5,535 nucleotides of DNA from an uncultured Actinomycetes bacterium (lineage in GTDB: Bacteria > Actinomycetota > Thermoleophilia > Gaiellales > F1-60-MAGs149), in assembly GCA_903960645.1 (NCBI GenBank), contig CAJCBN010000207.1, positions 1 to 5,535 of the forward strand, read 5' to 3'. Of the stretch, positions 1 to 5,261 are shown piece by piece. Under the pieces are notes generated by a model. It ran no database searches. It was not told the DNA's origin and saw only the letters and a list, made by a program, of their open reading frames with translations. Positions within the stretch are counted from its first letter, which is position 1. Each line of letters starts with the position of its first letter. Made by a program: the position numbers and the translations under genes.

Positions 1-219
1 CGTGCCGGACGACGCTCCGAGCACGAGCAGGCCGTGCGCGATGCGCTGCTCGAACGGCGTGTTGGCGCGCACCCACTCGTCGTCCTTGTGTAGCGGGTTG
101 TGATCGCCGGACAGGTCGCAGTAGTCGCTGATGTCCTGGGCCGAGATCGTGCGGGCCGACGACGTGAGGACGGTCCCGACGGGCAGGTCCTCGAGGAACA
201 GGGTCTTCTCGTTGCTCAT
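1..219 (-). CDS. MaoC-like hotdog dehydratase, N-terminal part (runs off left edge)
   Basis: The first 73 codons of a minus-strand gene are visible, starting at the ATG complementary to 217-219 and open to the window edge. The protein begins MSNEKTLFLEDLPVGTVLTS and contains GDHNPLHKDDEW (about residues 38-49) followed by RIAHGLLVLGAS. This is the hydratase-2 signature of MaoC-type enoyl-CoA hydratases/dehydratases. Asp39 and His44 have the same five-residue separation as the catalytic Asp31/His36 pair known from PhaJ. Such enzymes hydrate trans-2-enoyl-CoA or act on related acyl-thioesters in the cytoplasm, as a hotdog fold that usually dimerises. The true substrate cannot be told from this fragment. 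The family is typically about 130-160 residues, so roughly half is present. It is divergent from the EamA gene across a 73-bp spacer, and a -10-like box sits 6 nt upstream of its ATG. The family call is firm; the specific role is unknown. Confidence 0.9.
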   Translation of the reverse strand, partial: MSNEKTLFLEDLPVGTVLTSSARTISAQDISDYCDLSGDHNPLHKDDEWVRANTPFEQRIAHGLLVLGASSGT

Positions 220-225
220 GGACGG

Positions 226-231
226 AGCGTA
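226..231 (-). promoter_or_regulatory. Putative leaderless -10 box of the MaoC-like gene
   Basis: Read on the minus strand, TACGCT lies exactly 6 nt before the ATG at 219. A TAnnnT -10 hexamer ending 6-7 nt before a start codon places the transcription start at or next to that codon, the arrangement known for leaderless mRNAs in actinobacteria. No Shine-Dalgarno sequence is present in the six bases between. No clear TTGACA-like -35 is seen; that position falls in the inverted repeat at 241-271. Confidence 0.55.
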
Positions 232-240
232 CCCGGCGAC

Positions 241-271
241 CGCCCGTCCGGCTCGTAGCCGGATACGGGCG
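241..271. promoter_or_regulatory. Inverted repeat in divergent promoter region, candidate shared operator
   Basis: Bases 241-253 (CGCCCGTCCGGCT) are fully complementary to 257-271, apart from a two-base TA bulge at 264-265. The loop is CGT (254-256). The core TCCGGCT-CGT-AGCCGGA is a perfect 7-bp inverted repeat centred on base 255, almost midway between the two outward-facing -10 boxes at 226-231 and 281-286. If both promoters are leaderless, this element is not transcribed from either, so a DNA role fits better than an RNA hairpin. It could be a binding site for a dimeric regulator covering both -35 regions. No T-tract follows, which argues against an intrinsic terminator. Chance hairpins are common in GC-rich DNA, so function is only inferred. 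Confidence 0.45.
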
Positions 272-280
272 CGACCACGC

Positions 281-286
281 TACGGT
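281..286 (+). promoter_or_regulatory. Putative leaderless -10 box of the first EamA gene
   Basis: TACGGT lies 6 nt upstream of the GTG at 293, the same spacing as for the divergent gene. This supports GTG 293 as the real start rather than the far-upstream ATG at 131, which lies inside the MaoC-like gene. No ribosome binding site precedes the GTG. Confidence 0.55.
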
Positions 287-292
287 GCGCGC

Positions 293-1264
293 GTGGCCGC
301 GCCGTCCGCATCCTCGCGCTCGAACCTCGTCGTCCTCGGCTACGCGATGGTGCTCGCCTCCGGGCTGTTCGCGGCCGGCAACGGCGTCTTTGCGAGTCTG
401 ATCATCGACGCCGGCGTCGACCCCGCGGCGCTGGCCGCGGCGCGCATCTACGGCGCTGCGCTGATCCTCGTGTGGCTCTTTCTGCCGCACGTGCGGAAGC
501 TGCGCCGCGGGCACATCCTGCCGCTGGCGCTGTTCGGTCTCATCGGTCTGGTGCTCGGCCAGGGGGCGTACTTCCAGGCGATCTCGAACGCCGACGTCGC
601 CCTCGTGCTGGTGATCATCTTCACCGCGCCGCTGGTCGTGGCCGTCTACGAGCGCATCCACCTCAAGGAGCAGCTGCCGCTGTACGCGTGGCTCGCGATC
701 CTCGTCTCGGTCGGCGGGGTCACGCTCGCGATCCTCGGCGAGGGCGGCATCCCGGCCATCTCGCTCGTCGGCTTCCTCTTCGCCTTCGTCGCGATGATCG
801 CGTACGCCGTGTCCGTGATCCTTGCGGCGCGGCTGCCGACGGCCTTCCCCCCGCTGGCCCGCACGGGTGCCTGCATGGTCGTGGCGGCGGTGATCTGGGC
901 GTTCGTGATTCCGCCCTGGACGCTGCCCTTCGACAAGCTCGGCGACACGACGACGTTCGACGGGCGCTTCGGCTTCTCGCTGCCGGTCTGGGTGGCGGTG
1001 CTGTTCGTGATCCTGATCGGCTCGGTTGGCGTCTACGTCACCTGGGTTGGCGGTACCAGCCTGGTGGGGGCAGGGGCGTCGAGCATGGTGGGCATGGTCG
1101 AGCCGGTTGCCGGCGCCCTGCTCGCGTACGGGCTGCTCGGGCAGGCCCTCGCACCGACGCAGGCGCTCGGCGTGGCCATCGCGGTTGCCGGCATCGTCGT
1201 CGTGGAGCGGGCGAGGGTGCGCTCCGCGCGCGCCACGGAGTTCGACTCACTCAACGAGTTCTGA
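293..1264 (+). CDS. EamA/DMT-family transporter, first of three paralogs
   Basis: This is a 323-residue integral membrane protein of the drug/metabolite transporter superfamily, with two EamA repeats (about residues 12-150 and 155-306) and roughly ten predicted helices. Helix 1 spans about 12-35. A basic cytoplasmic loop HVRKLRRGH (66-74) follows helix 2. IIFTAPLVVAVYER (108-121) is the typical helix-4 motif, and SSMVGMVEPVAGALLAY (263-279) that of helix 9. Between helices 7 and 8 is an unusual polar loop, PPWTLPFDKLGD followed by FDGR (207-225), shared with both downstream paralogs and predicted outside the membrane. The frame stays open back to base 131, but that stretch overlaps the opposite-strand MaoC-like gene and reads as Arg-rich shadow. 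GTG 293, placed 6 nt after a -10 box, gives the usual length. EamA proteins typically export small metabolites; the substrate here is unknown. Confidence 0.9.
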   Translation: MAAPSASSRSNLVVLGYAMVLASGLFAAGNGVFASLIIDAGVDPAALAAARIYGAALILVWLFLPHVRKLRRGHILPLALFGLIGLVLGQGAYFQAISNADVALVLVIIFTAPLVVAVYERIHLKEQLPLYAWLAILVSVGGVTLAILGEGGIPAISLVGFLFAFVAMIAYAVSVILAARLPTAFPPLARTGACMVVAAVIWAFVIPPWTLPFDKLGDTTTFDGRFGFSLPVWVAVLFVILIGSVGVYVTWVGGTSLVGAGASSMVGMVEPVAGALLAYGLLGQALAPTQALGVAIAVAGIVVVERARVRSARATEFDSLNEF

Positions 1265-1297
1265 CCGACGCATAGCGCGATATGACCGGGAGTCCGG

Positions 1298-1303
1298 CAC
1301 GAT
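1298..1303 (+). promoter_or_regulatory. Weak candidate leaderless -10 box of the second EamA gene
   Basis: CACGAT lies exactly 6 nt before the GTG at 1310, matching the spacing at the other gene starts but with C instead of T in the first position. The 45-bp spacer 1265-1309 has no Shine-Dalgarno sequence and no terminator-like stem with a T-run. Either a secondary promoter lies here, or the gene is read only from upstream. Confidence 0.3.
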
Positions 1304-1309
1304 GCTGAC

Positions 1310-2254
1310 GTGATCTCGCAGCGCACTGGCTATCTCCTGATCATCGGTGGGTCGGTGCTCTTCGCCTGCACGGGCGTGATCAGCAAGGCGGCGATCGACG
1401 GTGGCATCGCACCGCTCGAGCTCGCCGCGTTCCGCTCGTACGGCGCCGGCCTGCTGCTCCTGCCGTTCCTGCTCCTCGCGGTGCGTCGGCTGCGTCGGCG
1501 CGACCTCCTGCCGATTGCGCTGTTCGCGCTGATCGGGATCGTCCTCGCCCAGGGCCTCTACTACGAGGCGATCTCGCGGATGGACATCGCGGTGGCGCTC
1601 GTGATCGTCTACACCGGCCCCCTGCTCGTCGCCGCCTACCAGCGGGCGTTTCACGCGGAGCGCCTGCCGCTGCTCGCCTACCTGGCCATGGTCCTCGCGG
1701 TCGGCGGGATCGCGATCGCCGTGCTCGGCGGCGCCGGTGGCATCGGCGCGATCTCGCTCGTCGGCATCGCCTTCGCGGTGCTGACCGCAGTGTCGTTCGC
1801 CGGTCAGTCGATCCTCGGCGCGCGGCAGCCCATCGTGTTGCCACCGCTGGCGCGGACGGGGGCCGGCATGCTCGCCGCCGCGCTGATCTGGTTGCCGGTC
1901 GTGCCGGTCTGGCACCTGCCCTTCAGCGTGCTCGACGACACGACGGAGCTTGCCGGGCGAATCGACATATCGATTCCCGTCGGCGCCGCGGTCCTGTTCG
2001 CGATCGTGCTCGGCAGCGTGATCCCGTACGCGCTGGTGATCAACGGCATCACGCGCATCGGGGCCGGCGCCGGCAGCATGGCGGGCATGGCGGAGCCGAT
2101 CGTCGCACCGCTGCTCGCCTGGTTCGTGCTCGGGCAACTCCTGTCGCCGCTGCAGGTCGTCGGTATCGCGACGACGATCGCCTGCGTCGCGGTGGTGGAG
2201 CGCCAGCGCTTCAAGCACGCGTCGCCGTCCGAGATCTTCGTGGCCGAGCTGTGA
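1310..2254 (+). CDS. EamA/DMT-family transporter, second of three paralogs
   Basis: This 314-residue protein has two EamA repeats and about ten membrane helices (approximately 8-27, 39-58, 66-88, 92-111, 122-140, 148-169, 184-200, 222-245, 255-275 and 282-297). A basic loop VRRLRRRD (58-65) after helix 2 and an acidic loop after helix 7 agree with the positive-inside rule, with the N-terminus in the cytoplasm. VYTGPLLVAAYQR (100-112) and GSMAGMAEPIVAPLLAW (255-271) correspond to the helix-4 and helix-9 motifs of its neighbours. Its helix 7-8 loop, PVWHLPFSVLDD then ELAGR (199-217), is a diverged version of the signature in the other two. The start is GTG 1310; the first helix follows directly, as expected. 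Its TGA overlaps the next gene's GTG, indicating translational coupling. Probably an inner-membrane metabolite exporter, substrate unknown. Confidence 0.92.
   Translation: MISQRTGYLLIIGGSVLFACTGVISKAAIDGGIAPLELAAFRSYGAGLLLLPFLLLAVRRLRRRDLLPIALFALIGIVLAQGLYYEAISRMDIAVALVIVYTGPLLVAAYQRAFHAERLPLLAYLAMVLAVGGIAIAVLGGAGGIGAISLVGIAFAVLTAVSFAGQSILGARQPIVLPPLARTGAGMLAAALIWLPVVPVWHLPFSVLDDTTELAGRIDISIPVGAAVLFAIVLGSVIPYALVINGITRIGAGAGSMAGMAEPIVAPLLAWFVLGQLLSPLQVVGIATTIACVAVVERQRFKHASPSEIFVAEL
1954..1979. repeat. Intragenic inverted repeat with AT-rich core
   Basis: CGGG (1954-1957), a two-base CG bulge and AATCGA (1960-1965) pair with TCGATT (1970-1975) and CCCG (1976-1979) around a CATA loop. It lies inside the second EamA gene, at the codons for Arg217-Pro223 in the extracytoplasmic loop. 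It uses CGA, ATA and ATT codons, which are unusual next to the G/C-ending codons around them. Function is unknown and it may be coincidental. Confidence 0.35.
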
Positions 2255-3231
2255 CCCGCAGCGGTTCCGCCTACCGTGCCGGCGCGCTGCTGGTGATCAT
2301 CGCCTGCGTGTTCTTCGCGCTCAACGGCATCGTCGCGCGCATCGCGATCGATGGCGGCCTGTCGCCGGTCTCTGTCGCCGCGGTCCGTACCGTCGGCGGC
2401 GCGCTCTTCCTGCTGCCGTTCGTCCTGCTCGCGTGGCGGCGGTTCACTCGGGCGATGGCGCTGCCGATCATCGCGTACGCCGCCATTGGCGTCTTCGCCT
2501 CGCAGGGTCTGTACTTCCAGACCCTCAGCTACCTCGACGTCGCACTCGCGCTGGTGCTCTCGTACATCGCGCCCCTGCCGGTGGCGATCTACCAGCACGT
2601 GCGCCGCGGTGAGCGGCTGCCGCCCTACGCCTACGCCCTGATGCTCGTCGCGATCGGCGGCGTCTCGCTGTCGGTGCTCGGGGGCAGCGGCGGCATCGGA
2701 GCGGTGTCCGTGCTCGGCATCGCCTTCGGCCTCGCGACGATGATCACCTTCGCGGCCATGCTGCTGCTCAGCCCGAAGCAGCCCGCGGCGCTCGGGCCGG
2801 TGGTCCGCGCCGGCGCGCCGCTGGTCGTGGCTGCGCTCCTGTATCTGATCGTGGTCCCGCCGTGGGCGTTCCCGTACGACAAGCTGGGCGACCTCGTCCA
2901 GCTGGACGGCCGCTGGCAGCTCGATGTGCCGCTGTGGACCACGCTGGTCTGGGTCGTGCTGCTCGGCTCGGTCGTGCCGTTCGTGCTCGTGCTCGCCGGT
3001 AACGCGCGCGTCGGCTCCGGCGCGGCGAGCATGCTCGGCATGACGGAACCGGTCGTCGGCTCGATTGCGGCGTGGATGATCCTCGGCCAGGTGCTGTCGC
3101 TCGTGCAGGTGATCGGCATCGCCATCACCGTCGTGGCCGTCGCGATCGTCGAGCATGCGCGGACGCGCTTTATCCGCGCCGTGGAGCTGCCGGGCATGCT
3201 GCCGCCGCTCGGCGACGGCAACCCCCGGTAG
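2251..3231 (+). CDS. EamA/DMT-family transporter, third of three paralogs
   Basis: This is a 326-residue ten-helix membrane protein with two EamA repeats (about 10-145 and 150-303). Matching landmarks are LSYIAPLPVAIYQHV (103-117) in helix 4 and ASMLGMTEPVVGSIAAW (259-275) in helix 9. The helix 7-8 loop, PPWAFPYDKLGD then LDGR (203-221), is closer to that of the first paralog (PPWTLPFDKLGD ... FDGR) than to the middle one. It starts at GTG 2251, whose last two bases begin the upstream stop (GTGA overlap), so translation is likely coupled to the second transporter. Unlike the other starts in the window, it has no -10-like box at 6-7 nt. The C-terminal tail after helix 10 is about 20 residues, Pro/Gly-rich and probably cytoplasmic. 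The stop codon TAG forms the first half of a candidate argG -10 box. Substrate unknown. Confidence 0.92.
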   Translation: MTRSGSAYRAGALLVIIACVFFALNGIVARIAIDGGLSPVSVAAVRTVGGALFLLPFVLLAWRRFTRAMALPIIAYAAIGVFASQGLYFQTLSYLDVALALVLSYIAPLPVAIYQHVRRGERLPPYAYALMLVAIGGVSLSVLGGSGGIGAVSVLGIAFGLATMITFAAMLLLSPKQPAALGPVVRAGAPLVVAALLYLIVVPPWAFPYDKLGDLVQLDGRWQLDVPLWTTLVWVVLLGSVVPFVLVLAGNARVGSGAASMLGMTEPVVGSIAAWMILGQVLSLVQVIGIAITVVAVAIVEHARTRFIRAVELPGMLPPLGDGNPR

Positions 3232-3234
3232 CGT
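3229..3234 (+). promoter_or_regulatory. Putative leaderless -10 box of argG
   Basis: TAGCGT lies 7 nt before the argG ATG at 3242, and its TAG is the stop codon of the third EamA gene. With a 10-base gap and no Shine-Dalgarno sequence before the ATG, argG is likely transcribed from this promoter as a leaderless message, independently of or in addition to read-through from the transporters. Confidence 0.5.
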
Positions 3235-3241
3235 TCCGCGT

Positions 3242-4639
3242 ATGGGCAACGTCCTCACCTCGCTTCCCGTCGGTGAGCGCATCGGTATCGCGTTCTCCGG
3301 CGGCCTCGACACCTCGGCCGCCGTCGCGTGGATGCGCGACAAGGGCGGCATCCCGTTTGCGTACACCGCGAACCTCGGCCAGTACGACGAGCCCGACCTC
3401 GACGACGTCCCGAGCCGTGCCCTGCAGTACGGCGCCGAGGGCGCGCGCCTCGTCGATTGTCGCCCCGAGCTGGTCCGCGAGGGCCTCGTTGCGCTGCAGT
3501 GCGGTGCGTTCCACATCAGCTCCGGTGGCCGCACGTACTTCAACACCACGCCGCTTGGCCGCGCGGTCACCGGCACGATGCTCGTCGCCGCGATGCGCGA
3601 TGACGACGTCTCGATCTGGGGCGATGGCTCGACGTACAAGGGCAACGACATCGAGCGGTTCTACCGCTACGGCCTGCTCGTCAACCCGCTGCTGCGCATC
3701 TACAAGCCGTGGCTGGACCAGCAGTTCGTGGACGAGCTCGGCGGCCGCAAGGAGATGAGCGAGTGGCTCGTCGCCCACGACCTGCCGTACCGCGACAGCA
3801 CCGAGAAGGCCTACTCGACCGACGCCAACATCTGGGGCGCCACACACGAGGCCAAAACGCTCGAGTTCCTGACCGAGTCGATGGACATCGTCTCGCCGAT
3901 CATGGGCGTGCGGCACTGGGACCCGTCCGTCGCGATCGAGCCGGAGGAGGTGACGATCCGCTTCCACGAGGGCTGGCCCGTCGCCATCAACGGCCGTGAG
4001 TTCGCCGACCAGGTTGCGCTCGTGATGGAAGCCAACGCGATCGGCGGCCGCCACGGGCTCGGCATGTCCGACCAGATCGAGAACCGCATCATCGAGGCGA
4101 AGAGCCGTGGCATCTACGAGGCGCCCGGCATGGCGCTGCTCTTCCTCGCCTACGAGCGCCTGGTCAACGGCATCCACAACGAGGGTACGATCGACACGTA
4201 CCGCGCGCAGGGCCGCCAGCTCGGTCGGCTGCTGTACGAGGGCCGCTGGTTCGATCCGCAGGGCCTGATGCTGCGCGAGAGCCTGCAGCGCTGGATCGGC
4301 CGCGCCATCACCGGCGAGGTCACCGTCCGCCTGCGCCGCGGCGAGGACTACACAATCCTCTCCACCGAGAGCCCGAACCTGACGTACCACCCTGAGCGCC
4401 TCAGCATGGAGAAGTCGGAGAGCGCCTTCGGGCCGCTCGATCGCATCGGCCAGCTGACGATGCGCAACCTTGACATCCAGGACTCGCGCGACAAGCTCGA
4501 GATCTACGCCTCCGCCGGCCTGCTCGACATCTCCCAGCCGTCGATCGCCGGGCACCTCGGCCCCGGTGGCGTGCATCCCGATTTGCCGACGGAGGAGAAC
4601 CCGGGCTTCGACGTGGCGATGGAGCAAGGCGTCGACTGA
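3242..4639 (+). CDS. argG: Argininosuccinate synthase, long E. coli-like type
   Basis: ArgG joins citrulline and aspartate using ATP, giving argininosuccinate, AMP and pyrophosphate, the penultimate step of arginine synthesis in the cytoplasm. The 465-residue protein aligns by eye with E. coli ArgG from its first residues: LPVGERIGIAFSGGLDTSAA (8-27) holds the PP-loop ATP-binding motif SGGLDTS. YTANLGQ (41-47), TPLGRAVTGTMLVAA (103-117), GDGSTYKGNDIERFYRYGLL (127-146), EKAYSTD (188-194), GGRHGLGMSDQIENRIIEAK (268-287) and RIGQLTMRNLD (401-411) are all intact. E. coli ArgG is about 447 residues; this one has a longer Gly/Pro-rich tail (about 430-465). The frame is open upstream into the third transporter gene, but ATG 3242 gives the family N-terminus and follows a -10 box. 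No other arginine gene is in the window. The bases after its stop lead directly into a PAP2 gene. Confidence 0.97.
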   Translation: MGNVLTSLPVGERIGIAFSGGLDTSAAVAWMRDKGGIPFAYTANLGQYDEPDLDDVPSRALQYGAEGARLVDCRPELVREGLVALQCGAFHISSGGRTYFNTTPLGRAVTGTMLVAAMRDDDVSIWGDGSTYKGNDIERFYRYGLLVNPLLRIYKPWLDQQFVDELGGRKEMSEWLVAHDLPYRDSTEKAYSTDANIWGATHEAKTLEFLTESMDIVSPIMGVRHWDPSVAIEPEEVTIRFHEGWPVAINGREFADQVALVMEANAIGGRHGLGMSDQIENRIIEAKSRGIYEAPGMALLFLAYERLVNGIHNEGTIDTYRAQGRQLGRLLYEGRWFDPQGLMLRESLQRWIGRAITGEVTVRLRRGEDYTILSTESPNLTYHPERLSMEKSESAFGPLDRIGQLTMRNLDIQDSRDKLEIYASAGLLDISQPSIAGHLGPGGVHPDLPTEENPGFDVAMEQGVD

Positions 4640-5261
4640 CGCCCCCCGCGCCCGGTCGCTCGCGATCGCGGCGGGTGTCCTGCTCGGGCTGTTCCTGCTG
4701 CTCGGGCTCGCCGTGGTGTCGTCGTGGAGCGCCCTGCTCGAGCTGGATCGCTCGCTCGGCCACGCGCTGGTCGGCCGGCCTGACTGGCTGGTCTCGCCGG
4801 CCGATTCGCTCGGCCTCGCCACGCGCGATGTCGGCACCGCCGCGGTGATGGCGGTTGCCGTCGCGCTGCTCTGGCGGCCGCATCGGCGGTGGGCCCAGTG
4901 GCTGATGTGGAGCGCCATCGGCGGCTTCGCCGCGCAGAACCTCGTCAAGCAACTGGTCGGTCGGGAGCGCCCGTCGTGGTCCGAGTCGGCCTTCCAGCCG
5001 CTGACCGCGGCGTTCCCGTCGGGTCACGCCATGAGCGGCATCACGTCGTGGGCGGTGCTCGGCGCGGTCCTGCTGCTCGCTCCCGTCGGCGGCCGCCTGC
5101 CGCGCGTCATCGGCGCGATGGCCCTGGCCATCGGGATTCTGATGGCACCGAGCCGACTCGTCCTCGGCGTGCACTGGCCGAGCGACATCCTCGGTGGCTG
5201 GCTGCTGGGTGGGGCGGTCGTGTGTGGCTGCGCGGCTGCGGTGCTGCGGCGCGCTACCTGA
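4566..5261 (+). CDS. PAP2-family membrane phosphatase, start uncertain
   Basis: This is a membrane-bound acid-phosphatase-like protein of the PAP2/PgpB type, which typically dephosphorylates lipid phosphates such as phosphatidic acid or undecaprenyl pyrophosphate at the outer face of the membrane. All three catalytic motifs are intact, numbered from GTG 4566: KQLVGRERP (128-136, Kx6RP), PSGH (151-154) and SRLVLGVHWPSD (196-207, SRx5Hx3D), with the two catalytic histidines. About five or six helices are predicted, the first being SLAIAAGVLLGLFLLLGLAV (31-50). The start is unclear. GTG 4566 and TTG 4470 lie within argG, and between them and the first helix there is no ATG, GTG or TTG in frame. 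GTG 4713 would delete that helix. Codon usage in this frame looks genuine only from about 4641, just after the argG stop. Substrate specificity cannot be assigned. It is likely co-transcribed with argG. Confidence 0.87.
   Translation: MACIPICRRRRTRASTWRWSKASTDAPRARSLAIAAGVLLGLFLLLGLAVVSSWSALLELDRSLGHALVGRPDWLVSPADSLGLATRDVGTAAVMAVAVALLWRPHRRWAQWLMWSAIGGFAAQNLVKQLVGRERPSWSESAFQPLTAAFPSGHAMSGITSWAVLGAVLLLAPVGGRLPRVIGAMALAIGILMAPSRLVLGVHWPSDILGGWLLGGAVVCGCAAAVLRRAT

Noticed and set aside
241..271. Inverted repeat considered as an intrinsic terminator
   Set aside because: There is no T-run on either strand after the stem, and both flanking genes point away from it, so no transcript from this window needs to end there.
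131..292. N-terminal extension of the first EamA gene back to ATG 131
   Set aside because: It would overlap the MaoC-like gene on the other strand and add 54 Arg-rich residues before helix 1. GTG 293 with its -10 box gives the normal family length.
1302..1313. Tiny frame ATG-CTG-ACG-TGA overlapping the GTG start of the second EamA gene
   Set aside because: Three codons can occur by chance, and if the promoter is leaderless this stretch would not be in that transcript.
1804..3651. 615-codon open frame on the minus strand, opposite the second and third transporter genes and argG
   Set aside because: It spans three genes on the other strand, and its product is His/Arg/Asp-rich low-complexity sequence typical of a codon shadow.
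4661..4670. Palindrome CGCGATCGCG containing the HIP1-like octamer GCGATCGC
   Set aside because: It encodes Leu-Ala-Ile-Ala in preferred GC-rich codons of the PAP2 gene; a single copy has no sign of being a repeat family.
3170..4948. 592-codon open frame on the minus strand, antisense to argG and PAP2
   Set aside because: It lies opposite strongly supported genes, and its product is an Asp/Arg/Ala/Val-rich string with no domain pattern, as expected from the antisense of GC-rich codons.
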